A stretch of DNA of 64,000 bases, taken from contig NC_081407.1 of the NCBI RefSeq assembly GCF_030272615.1, positions 103,525,897 through 103,589,896 of the forward strand. Direction: 5' to 3'. A program made the position numbers and the translations under genes. This stretch comes from Cryptomeria japonica. Its lineage: Eukaryota; Streptophyta; Pinopsida; Cupressales; Cupressaceae. The notes beneath the pieces were generated by a model. The model was given only the letters and a program-made list of their open reading frames with translations. It was not told where the DNA came from and searched no databases. This document shows, one piece after another, positions 55,426 to 64,000 of the stretch. The first letter of the stretch is position 1, and each line of letters opens with the position of its first letter.

Positions 55426-56673
55426 TGTAAAGCGGAAAATCGCGATCGAACCCTAGTTGCTCTCCCCTCTTCCAATTCCAAGGAGAGAGAAGGGAGATTC
55501 ACTAGGGTTGATGGTTTTCACTTAGGGGAGAGACTTTACATTCAAAAGAGGGGTTGAAACCCACAAGATCCAATCCCACACAATGCAAGATTGGATGCTA
55601 AATGAGTTTCAAGGGTTAAGACAGCAAGGCTACCCTCTTTTGTAAAGAATGTGCATAGGAGAATTAAGCTAGGAATGCATAGAAAGTGACAAAGATTCGC
55701 TTATAAACTGAGATAGGGATACAATATGAAGCTGCGGACCTGGAATTAGCAGTAAAATGTCGATACGGCGCTATCCTGCAAATTTGAGCAAAAGTTGTCG
55801 GGACGATGGCGCCCGGCGCCACGGTCCTCCGAAAAATCCGCGAAACGAAGGGGGATCTGTTCGTCTCTGCACAAGGATTCCAGATCTTCAATTTCAGCCA
55901 CGTACCTGCAACCTACACACAGAAAAGCGAAGACGATTGGGGAGTTAGGGATTAGGGGTTTGCCTTTAGGTCAAACCCCAGTTTTGGAATTAACCAAGAA
56001 ATGAGCAAGTGCTGTAAATGTAAATGTATGTAAAACAAGTACTAATACCTTGTTCTAAGGATGTTTGTATCCTTATGTGCGAAGGTATAGATGTTGTATG
56101 TTGTATGTTGTAGCATGTAGTATGTGATCTCCTCTTCAATGGTTGAATCCTTGACTTGAATGCAACACTTAGCCTTGAATGGAGACTTAGAACGAATGCT
56201 TGAATGCTTGAATGCTTGAATGTTTGAGTATAGTTTCCACGCTTGTATACATATGTCCTTCTCATGCATTTATGCCAAATGAGAGAGAAAAATGTAGTTT
56301 ATATACTTGTCATTTAGGGCTGATAGACTGATTTTCCCGACCTTAGGCCGACCAGGAAAGTTTAATTTCCAATTTGCAAACAAAAAGACCCGAGACCCCA
56401 TAGGAGACCGGGCCCAAAATAGGACCCTGGGACCAGGGCGCTGGGCGCCATGGTCCTGGGGACCAGGGCGCTGAAGGACCAGGGCGCTGGGCGCTCTGGT
56501 CCCACCTCCTGGGACAGCAGGGTGCAAGGAGGTTCAGGCCAGGGTGCTAGAAAATGCAGTTTTCAGTGTCGTAATCAGGTTTCGGGGTCTCCATTCAGGT
56601 TGCGTGTTGCGTCGCCATCGTGAAGACCGAAATGTAGTCAAAATTGCAAGTGTCGCAATTTTAGGACGCTACA
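55426..56673 (-). repeat. 3' LTR of C2
   Basis: It is 1248 bp. The hairpin motif is at 55799-55827 with a shorter loop (GGCGCCCGGCGCC). GC-rich units at 56424-56505 occur three times as CCAGGGCGCTG. The adjacent PPT on the minus strand is AAAGTGGGGGCTAAA at 56674-56688. Confidence 0.9.
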
Positions 56674-57447
56674 TTTAGCCCCCACTTTAGCGGGAGTATG
56701 TATGCTCATACTTCCGGTAAAGTACAAGGAAACAACATTGAAAGAATTTCACCACGTCAAGGAGGCAAGACACACCAAGCCCCCAGTGGACTAAGGATCT
56801 TATGACTTCGATTGACAAAGTAAAAGGGAAGATCACAAGGGAGAACCATGACTGTCAGTAGTAAGGTTCCCTCACTATGAGTCATGCAAAAGAAATACCA
56901 AAAATTTTCAAGGCAAAGCTAAGTTTGTCAAGAAATTTTCAAGTATCTTGAAAAGATATGAACGGGATGTATGCCCCCCTACGTTAAGGCGATCGCACAC
57001 GCCTCACCGGGGGTGATTGTTTTAACGTAGTGATACACATAAGAAATGAGAAAGGAAAGGAGCACGTTATCGCAAGGATTTAGCCCCCAAGTGTGAGATA
57101 AGCCTAAGGATAATAGACACAAAACACAAAGCACGAGGTGACTTCGCTTTCCTCGGGGTCAGTATGCTGTATGATAATTCATGTATATATATCATATGTA
57201 TGTATGCATAATTGTTCTTCATTCCCCAATCAAGGAAGGTCACCTAGAAGAAGGGAACACATGTGTCTTTTGAGTCAACATGAGAGAGATCGAGAGATCT
57301 CAATGCTTTGCATCGTCCTCAAGTAGACAACACTAAGGACAACAAATAGAAGAATGAGAGTAACATATAGAAGAAGTAACAAAAGAGAGGAGGAGAGAAT
57401 CTGCTATGCTAATGTAACTAGTCTAGCACGTCATCTACCCCCCGATC
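56674..57447 (-). other. C2 3' untranslated region with PPT
   Basis: It is colinear with 26360-27101 of C1, and no RT or integrase fragment is visible. The PPT lies at its left end. Confidence 0.75.
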
Positions 57448-57909
57448 TTATTGATCAATGTTTCGGGAAGGCAGGGAACACGCTAGAGGAGGAACATCCA
57501 ACACAGCAGATGGAGCTATCACAAGATCCAAACAAGGGCTATGTTCATGTTCTGAGCCACGTTGTTCTTGTCTAGGAGCTAGGATAAGTGCTTTAGAAAA
57601 TTCATTAGATAAATGGTTATCAATATCAACAAGTTCATATTCACTATCAGAAGCAAGAGGAGTAACATTTTCATCATGAATAACATTTTCATCTATATCA
57701 TCATCAAGATTTATAAAAATAGGATCTTTAACTCGCACAGGATCAAAACCATCATGCATCTTATGTTTAGGAGATTTCGGCTCAATTTCCGGCTGAGGAG
57801 AAAATGGAATAATGCTTGTTGAAGGTGTTTTTGGAGATTGCAAAGTTTGAGAAGCAGCTGCTTGAGCTCTAAGATGACGCTTTCGTCGGCATTCACATGC
57901 AGAACGATT
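57448..57909 (-). pseudogene. C2 in-frame extension downstream of gag-protease
   Basis: It shares a frame with 58000-60861 but lies after a TAG (58000-58002) and a TGA (57910-57912). It includes PFSPQPEIEPKSPKH and ELVDIDNHLSNEF and ends NIDQ before a TAA where C1 has CAA. No domain is recognised. Confidence 0.55.
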
Positions 57910-57999
57910 TCATCTAGTCTTAGTAGGAAGTTGAGAAGATTGAGGAGGAGGAATGTTCTCATCCTTAGCATTTGGGTGTTTAGGTTGTGGTCTCTTAGG

Positions 58000-60861
58000 C
58001 TAGACAATAGGAGAAGAAGAAGGTCTCTTCTCTCTATAAAAGGACGGAGGAGGAACTGCTCCATATAAAGGAGGAATTTTTGGTTTAGGAAGGAGACCAA
58101 GTCCATCATGACGAGGAGGGATAGGTCTACTTTTAGGAAGTTTATTAGATATAGACATAGTCACATCCATAGGGATGGGTTGGGAATCTTCTTGAGGAAA
58201 GACATTAGTTTTATCTTTCAAAGGAAGAACTTCCTTCTCAAGAATGATAGGAATATCAAGTTTAGGTGTTCTAGGTTCACTTAAAGATAGGATCATATCT
58301 ATTTTCCACTTTTGATAAGATTTGAAAAGATGATCACTTCGCGGAGGAAGAGATTGGAATTGTTTAGGCCAAAAGTAATCAATAGGAATGCTAGAAGTTC
58401 TTTCAACTGGTTTAAAGAGACTATGATTGACAGTAACAACTTCACCATTATGGGGAAATTTCAAACACTTGTGAATAGGAGAAGCAATAGCTTTCATGGA
58501 AGATAGCCAAGGATAGCCAAGCTTCACACGAAATTGTTCGGAAGATGGAATGATAGCAAAGTTCACATCAAGGGATTTGTTATGGACCTCAATAGGCAAT
58601 GTAATAGAACCAATTGCAGGAGAAGAAAATGCATCAAATAATTTCACAATCACATCTGTTTTGTCATAAATCACTTGATTCAATTGCAAAGTAAAAAGAA
58701 ATTCTTCAGTGATAACATTAACCATGCACGAAGGATCAATAAGAATTCCATGGCAAGGTGTATTCTTGACTTTTGCAACTATGTATAAAGGACCATCAGG
58801 TGCTCTAATGGTTTCACTAGAATCAAATGTGATGGAAGGTTCTTTAGGGATTTCTTGCTGCTCTACAAAGTTAATCACATTCGGAGTCATAGACACAAGA
58901 CCATCAGATGAAAGAGAGGAATCATTAGTCTCAATTGCATTAGAGGTATGAGAATGTAATGGATCAGTGAAAATTTGAAGGTTTTGATTAGGAGGAGCTA
59001 CAGATGTATTGCCTTTATCATTCACTCTAGAAACAGAAATAGTATTATTATCAATCAAATCTTGAATTTTACCCTTTAAAGAAAAACATTTTTCAGTATC
59101 ATGCCCAGGCTGACGATGAAATTGACAAAAAGCTTTGTTATCAAAATAAGGTGAAGTAATCTTTGCAGGATCTATTTGTCGTACAAGAGGAAGAGTAAGC
59201 ACATTTTGTTCCAATAACTTATTCATAATACTATGCAATGATTCATTCAAAGGAGTATACTTTCTTTCTTTCTTGAAAAACTTAGAAATAGGAGGCACAC
59301 CTGATGCTGCATTCACATTGTTGTTGATGATGTTTTCATTGAATTTGATGGAATCTCTCTTCGGTTTAAACTTCCCAAATGGTTGTTGACTGCTATCACC
59401 CTTATCACTCAGAGCCATAGGATGTGATTGTTCCATTTGACTCACAGTCAGTTGATAATTGTGAAGGGTTGCGCACAACTGTTGGAAAGAAGTAAACTCA
59501 GAAAACAGGAGTTTGTCTCGAATATCTTTTTGTAAATTAGAAATAAAGATTCTTTGAATATCATTGTCAGGCACTGGAAAAGAAATTTGAGCATACAAAT
59601 GCTTATATCTACCAATGAAATCAGTCACTTTTTCTTTAACACCTTGTTTACAATGCATTAAATCAATCAAAGTAACTTTAGGACTTATATTGTTTTGAAA
59701 TTGTTGAATGAAAGCATTTGCAAGTTGTTCGAAAGAAGTAATAGAATAAGAAGGCAACGAGCAATACCATTGTAGGGCTTTGTCTCTTAATGTTCTAGTG
59801 AACAGTTTTGCAAACAACCTTTGGTCATAAGCAAAATCAGTACATATTGTTTGAAAGGTCTTAACATGTGTTAGAGGATCACCCTTACCATTATATAGCT
59901 CCAAATGCGGGATTTCAACATGTTTAGGAGGGATAGCTCGAACAATGTCAAGAGAAAGTGGGCTCGCAACATCAAATGTGGGCACACTAAACTTAGATTG
60001 ATTCATAGAGGCAATTTGTTGCTGTAAAGAAGAGACAGTTTGTGCAAGATTGTTAATGGTCGCTTCAGTCGAAGAATTCATATTAGATGTGTTAGATTGA
60101 GATGGAGGTGTTATGTTATTGAAAGAAGGTAGAGAGTAAGGTGGTGGGACTCTATGATAATTAGTCATAGGAGATGATTGGACAGGAGGAACACTACAAG
60201 GAGGAATGGAATGGTTAAACGAATTGCCCCCTTGCGTCATGTTCATTTGTGGAGATATAATAGGGACACTCATTGAAGGAATGTATGAAGAAGTTGGATT
60301 AAATGAAGGAAGAGGGTTAATTGAAGAAGAAGGGTTACCCCCATGACTGGTGATCACAGGAGGAATGTCTTGTGTAGAAGTAGCCATTATGTTTGATGTA
60401 AAGGTAGGTACGCTAGCAATAGAAGTCATCAAAGGAAAAGAATGATTGACTTGAGTAGGAGGTTGTGTATAACCCAAATTTTCAGCACAACTCTTCATAG
60501 GCATCACATTCGAATCCACAATGTGTGCAATACCATGCAAAATATCAATTCCATTCTTATCACTTCGAAGCATACGTTTTAGACCCTCAATTAAAGGAAG
60601 AGCTTGACTATCAGGGTATTCTTGAGACATCCATTGTCGAAAATCATCAAATTGGTTATCCAATTTCGAAAGTTGTTCTTCAGAAACCTCATGGAGAGCT
60701 TCTTCATCATTAGGAGGATTAGAGGAATTACCCATGTCCTCGTTAAAAAGGCTATTCAAATTATGTTCCATCTCCTCAGTAGTTAAACCTCGGAAAGACT
60801 TAATTCTACGGCTTCGTCTAACAGGAATAGTGTAAGTAGTGCTTATTGTTGTAAAACTCAT
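58000..60861 (-). CDS. C2 gag-protease polyprotein, 953 aa, intact
   Basis: This is the longest open frame in the window. Residues 1-100 are acidic (LNSLFNEDMGNSSNPP). Residues ~120-270 are Pro/Ser/Asn-rich. Gag core at ~315-485 has IPHLELYNGKGDPLTHVKTF, LRDKALQWYCSLPS and VTDFIGRYKHLYAQI. A knuckle-like CQFHRQPGHDTEKC lies at ~579-592, the Cys-x2-His form seen in Tat/Ogre elements. The protease-like domain (~690-810) has LIDPSCMVNVITEEF and LGYPWLSSMKAIASP. The expected Asp-Thr/Ser-Gly triplet is Asp-Pro-Ser, so activity is doubtful. The frame ends at a TAG where C1 has CAG, so it is slightly truncated. The start at 60861 is the first ATG and is shared with C1. Confidence 0.8.
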   Translation of the reverse strand: MSFTTISTTYTIPVRRSRRIKSFRGLTTEEMEHNLNSLFNEDMGNSSNPPNDEEALHEVSEEQLSKLDNQFDDFRQWMSQEYPDSQALPLIEGLKRMLRSDKNGIDILHGIAHIVDSNVMPMKSCAENLGYTQPPTQVNHSFPLMTSIASVPTFTSNIMATSTQDIPPVITSHGGNPSSSINPLPSFNPTSSYIPSMSVPIISPQMNMTQGGNSFNHSIPPCSVPPVQSSPMTNYHRVPPPYSLPSFNNITPPSQSNTSNMNSSTEATINNLAQTVSSLQQQIASMNQSKFSVPTFDVASPLSLDIVRAIPPKHVEIPHLELYNGKGDPLTHVKTFQTICTDFAYDQRLFAKLFTRTLRDKALQWYCSLPSYSITSFEQLANAFIQQFQNNISPKVTLIDLMHCKQGVKEKVTDFIGRYKHLYAQISFPVPDNDIQRIFISNLQKDIRDKLLFSEFTSFQQLCATLHNYQLTVSQMEQSHPMALSDKGDSSQQPFGKFKPKRDSIKFNENIINNNVNAASGVPPISKFFKKERKYTPLNESLHSIMNKLLEQNVLTLPLVRQIDPAKITSPYFDNKAFCQFHRQPGHDTEKCFSLKGKIQDLIDNNTISVSRVNDKGNTSVAPPNQNLQIFTDPLHSHTSNAIETNDSSLSSDGLVSMTPNVINFVEQQEIPKEPSITFDSSETIRAPDGPLYIVAKVKNTPCHGILIDPSCMVNVITEEFLFTLQLNQVIYDKTDVIVKLFDAFSSPAIGSITLPIEVHNKSLDVNFAIIPSSEQFRVKLGYPWLSSMKAIASPIHKCLKFPHNGEVVTVNHSLFKPVERTSSIPIDYFWPKQFQSLPPRSDHLFKSYQKWKIDMILSLSEPRTPKLDIPIILEKEVLPLKDKTNVFPQEDSQPIPMDVTMSISNKLPKSRPIPPRHDGLGLLPKPKIPPLYGAVPPPSFYREKRPSSSPIV

Positions 60862-62043
60862 GCACTAGAAAGAGAGAGAAGATTTTGATTTTAGAGGTAG
60901 CAATTTTCAGTAAAATCAGCCAATCTTCTGGATTTAAGCTGTTAAATGCAATCACAACAGTCTCCTGAAATTTCGGAGAAAATGTCCGGGACCATGGCGC
61001 TCGGAGTGCAACACGAACCTTGCAACTTTTTTCAAAATTTGCAGGGATGAAAGGTATGATGATTTTAGAGCTAGTCTGAAAAAATTGAGTGATTTTACGA
61101 TATGTAGATAGGCCAAATTAAAGTTGCAATCTCGAAATTGAACCCTACCAAGATTGTCGAAAAATGCAAAATTTGAATTTTGGAAAAGAGAGGGAAACTG
61201 AAATTTTGAATTTTATGATTTTAGAGGTAATGCCAAAAGCAATGCAATTTTTGAAATTTAAAAATTGACTCAATTTCACGCAAAATTCAATTTTGAAAGC
61301 GGAAATTAAAGTTGTTGTAATTAAGCACTTAATTTCAAAAGTCACAAATTGTAAGAATTTGAATAAAGCACTGAAATTTCGAATGAATGCAAACACACTT
61401 TTCAGATTTAGGACAGTAAGAAGACAATTTTGACACAAAATTTCAATTTCGATGATTTTTAAATGTTTAGAAGCGTTAATCCAAGCAATCCCTAGACCAA
61501 CTTTGACTGTAATTTTGAAAGTGTTATAATTGATAAAATCAGCCAAAATTCTGGATTTTAGCAGGAAAATACAGTAAGATCTCGCTCCCGAAATTTTGAA
61601 AAAAATGTCGGGGATGATGGCGCTCGGAGTGCACACGGTCCTCGCAACTTTTTTCCAAATTTTCAGGGATGAAAGATATTGTGATTTTATTGCGGAATCC
61701 AAAGTTACAGCTGATTTGGAAATGTTTTGATCAGTGAAATTGTCGGGCAAAGGTTGAATCAAGAGGGTTTCAAAAATTAGGGTTTTGACACTTAACCACT
61801 TAATTTTCAGAATTAAAGCACAAATATGAATTGATAATTTGTAATAGAAGGGCAGATCTGAAACAAGCATCAACAATTAAACATTTCACAAGTTTAATTA
61901 CTTAAAAAGAAAATTTAGGGTTTTTATGCAATTAACCTCTAAAATTTTGCCAAAGATCAAACATGGAAATGTAATCAAGGAATCCAATTTTCAGATCTAA
62001 CTATGAATAATCAGAAAGGATGTTCACGTCGGGTTCACCAAAA
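60862..62043 (-). other. C2 leader with two hairpins and a 243-codon leader frame
   Basis: Hairpins homologous to those of C1 lie at about 60968-61040 and 61590-61663. The leader frame 61876-61145 is open for 243 codons in the same strand as gag, upstream of it. It is Phe/Ile/Lys/Leu-rich with no motif. C1 has the same frame with one stop. The hairpins lie within or beside it. Confidence 0.6.
62028..62040 (-). promoter_or_regulatory. PBS-like site of C2
   Basis: On the minus strand, TGGTGAACCCGAC lies 3 bp after the LTR. It is the intact form of the site in C1. The tRNA is not identified. Confidence 0.6.
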
Positions 62044-63261
62044 TGTAAAGTGGAAAATCACGATCGAACCCTAGTTGCTCTCCCCTCTTCCAACTCCAAG
62101 GAGAGAGAAGGGAGATTCACTAGGGTTGATGGTTTTCACTTAGGGGAGAGACTTTACATTCAAAAGAGGGGTTGAAACCCACAAGATCCAATCCCACACA
62201 ATGCAAGATTGGATGCTAAATGAGTTTCAAGGGTTAAGACAGCAAGGCTACCCTCTTTTGTAAAGAATGTGCATAGGAGAATTAAGCTAGGAATGCATAG
62301 AAAGTGACAAAGATTCGCTTATAAACTGAGATAGGGATATAGTATGAAGCTGCGGACCTGGAATTAGCAGTAAAATGTCGATACGGCACTGTCCTGCAAA
62401 TTTGAGCAAAATTTGTCAGGACGATGGTGCCTGGTGCCACGGTCCTCCGAAAAATCCGTGAAACGAAGGGGGATCTGTTCGTCTCTGCACAAGGATTCCA
62501 GATCTTCAATTTCAGCCGCGTACCTGCAACCTGCACACAGAAAAGTGAAGACGATTGGGGGGTTAGGGATTAGGGGTTTTCCTTTAGGTCAAACCCCAGT
62601 TTTGGAATTAACCAAGAAATGAGCAAGTGCTGTAAATGTAAATGTATGTAAAACAAGTACTAATACCTTGTTCTAAGGATGTTTGTATCCTTATGTGCGA
62701 AGGTATAGATGTTGTATGTTGTATGTTGTAGCATGTAGTATGTGATCTCCTCTTCAATGGTTGAATCCTTGACTTGAATGCAACACTTAGCCTTGAATGG
62801 AGACTTAGAAGGAATGCTTGAATGCTTGAATGCTTGAATGCTTGAATGTTTGAGTATAGTTTCCACGCTTGTATACATATGTCCTTCTCATGCATTTATG
62901 CCAAATGAGAGAGAAAAATGTAGTTTATATACTTGTCATTTAGGGCTGATAGACTGATTTTCCCGACCTTAGGCCGACCAGGAAAGTTTAATTTCCAATT
63001 TGCAAACAAAAAGACCCGAGACCCCTTAGGAGACCGGGCCCAAAATAGGACCCAGGGACCAGGGCGCTGGGCGCCATGGTTCTGGGGACCAGGGCGCCGG
63101 GACAGCAGGGTGCAAGGAGGTTCAGGCCAGGGTGCTAGAAAATGCAGTTTTCAGTGTCATAATCAGGTTTCGAGGTCTCCATTCAGGTTGCGTGTTGCGT
63201 CGCCATCGTGAAGACTGAAATGCAGTCGAAATTGCAAGTGTCGCAATTTTAGGACGCTACA
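62044..63261 (-). repeat. 5' LTR of C2
   Basis: It is 1218 bp, with the hairpin motif at about 62417-62446. It has fewer GC-rich CCAGGGCGC units (63058-63105) than the other LTR, which accounts for the 30-bp length difference. Confidence 0.9.
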
Positions 63262-64000
63262 CTCGGTTAAAAGAAAATCCTGTTAAAGATTACAAACACA
63301 TTGCTAGATGTGACCCGGTTAAGGGATTTTCCTCATATCTATTAAGATCTTCACTTTGTTAGAAGTGACCTTGTTAAAGGATTTCAAACACTCATTTAGA
63401 ATGTTACCTTGCTAGAGGATTTACAAATAAGACTGTTAGGTCCACTCAGTTAAGAGATTTCTTGTCACTTACAAAATAAACAACAGTAATAAATATTTAT
63501 GCAACTTCACATCTGAAATGCTAAAGTAGATTCTTATTTGCTCAAAACAATCTTGTCATAGGACTTATCTAGTCCTCTGCTGGGCTTCACAATCTATTCT
63601 TCAATCATATCTTCAAGCTTCAGTGCTCGGTAATCTCTTCTGTAGCATCACTGTGCATACATTTACTTGCATGCATTGTTTATCAACAATTCCTTATTTA
63701 TAAACAATTCTAACCGCTTAATCTCCTTGATCACATTTCCCATGATCAATCTTAGCCATCAGATCTTCAAACTTGACCAGGTTCAATGTATCCTTCAATC
63801 TGAAAATGTTTTAACTTGCCTAGGTACTTGCATTCCTTTCTTAGAACTTGCACAAGGTTATTGCGGTTCAATCTGAGTTGTAGATCTTCCAATGCCATAG
63901 ATCCTTAACAAACTTCATGCATGACATACCAATCATTTAATCAACTCCAACTCATCATTGTCCATTAAATAATGCTTGTATTCATCCAATACAATCTGTC
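63262..64000 (-). repeat. 5' LTR of D, second part, runs off the window
   Basis: It resumes with the duplicated CTCGG and matches 49295-50035 of the left LTR, including the phased GTTAAAGGATTT motifs (63268-63465). By comparison with the left LTR about 470 bp lie beyond the edge. A 69-codon frame here is accidental. Confidence 0.88.

Larger units (their letters stand above)
55426..63261 (-). mobile_element. Element C2, second gag-protease-only gypsy copy
   Basis: It is 7836 bp, with TSD CTCGG at 55421-55425 and 63262-63266. It has the same plan as C1: LTRs at 55426-56673 and 62044-63261, a leader, one long gag-protease frame and a PPT, with no RT or integrase. Interior identity to C1 is very high, but its LTRs form a distinct subtype (CGCGATCGAACCC in place of TGATCGAACCC; different hairpin loop). 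Its two LTRs differ at about five of the first 310 positions. Confidence 0.92.
49039..64000 (-). mobile_element. Element D, Ty1/copia retrotransposon, right LTR split by C2
   Basis: LTRs are at 49039-50506 (3', left) and from 55165 past the window edge (5', right, interrupted by C2). A PPT and an initiator-Met PBS fix the minus-strand orientation. The gag-protease-integrase-RT-RNase H order is that of Ty1/copia. RT sequence such as [11 protein letters not shown] and [14 protein letters not shown] resembles the SIRE/Maximus or Tork branches; I cannot separate these. Gag-pol is broken by stops and shifts. Without C2 the visible element is about 7.1 kb. Confidence 0.9.

Overview
This window looks like intergenic DNA from a large, repeat-rich plant genome. 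A gymnosperm such as a conifer is plausible, but that is an inference from repeat style only. I find no convincing host gene, tRNA, rRNA or CRISPR array. Almost every base can be placed in a nested stack of LTR retrotransposons. Supporting marks are TG..CA LTR ends, 5-bp target-site duplications (TSDs), tRNA-complementary primer sites (PBS), polypurine tracts (PPT), and gag, protease, RT, RNase H and integrase motifs.

Layout, left to right. (1) 1-2655: the 3' end of an element (H) with a decayed antisense GC-rich ORF, 3' repeats, a PPT and an LTR. (2) 2656-5657: the 3' non-coding region of a relative (X). (3) 5658-36654: element A, about 1.4-kb LTRs with a tRNA-Lys-type PBS. Its interior is long, full of repeats and has no recognisable gag-pol. 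(4) Inside A, 15118-35272 is element B, a Ty3/gypsy chromovirus with 3.8-kb LTRs, a decayed gag-pol and TSD ACATC. (5) Inside B's 3' LTR, 25159-32956 is C1, a minus-strand gag-protease-only gypsy element with TSD CTATT. (6) 36660-38109: an A-family LTR in inverted orientation, making a large inverted repeat with A's own 3' LTR. (7) 38111-44688: element E, minus strand, with copia-like LTRs, a multi-zinc-knuckle gag and a long ORF of unknown function, but no RT. (8) 44689-49038: LTR pieces of A-, C- and B-related families. (9) 49039 to the right edge: element D, a minus-strand Ty1/copia element. Its right LTR is split by C2 (55426-63261, TSD CTCGG), a second and better-preserved copy of C1.

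The nesting gives a relative chronology: X then A then B then C1, and G then D then C2. LTR divergence read by eye agrees, at about 7% over the first 130 bp of B's LTRs and about 1.7% over the first 300 bp of those of C1 and C2. B, D and E are dead. Most of their in-frame stops are CAG to TAG, CAA to TAA or CGA to TGA, the pattern expected from deamination of methylated cytosine in silenced plant DNA. C2 keeps a 953-codon gag-protease ORF and, if the family still moves, must borrow RT and integrase.

Points most worth follow-up: the repeated two-part hairpin in the C leader and LTRs; an in-frame TGA shared by both C copies with about 150 open codons beyond it; the non-canonical protease motif of C; the RT-less element E with its unknown ORF; and the short-motif arrays in element A.
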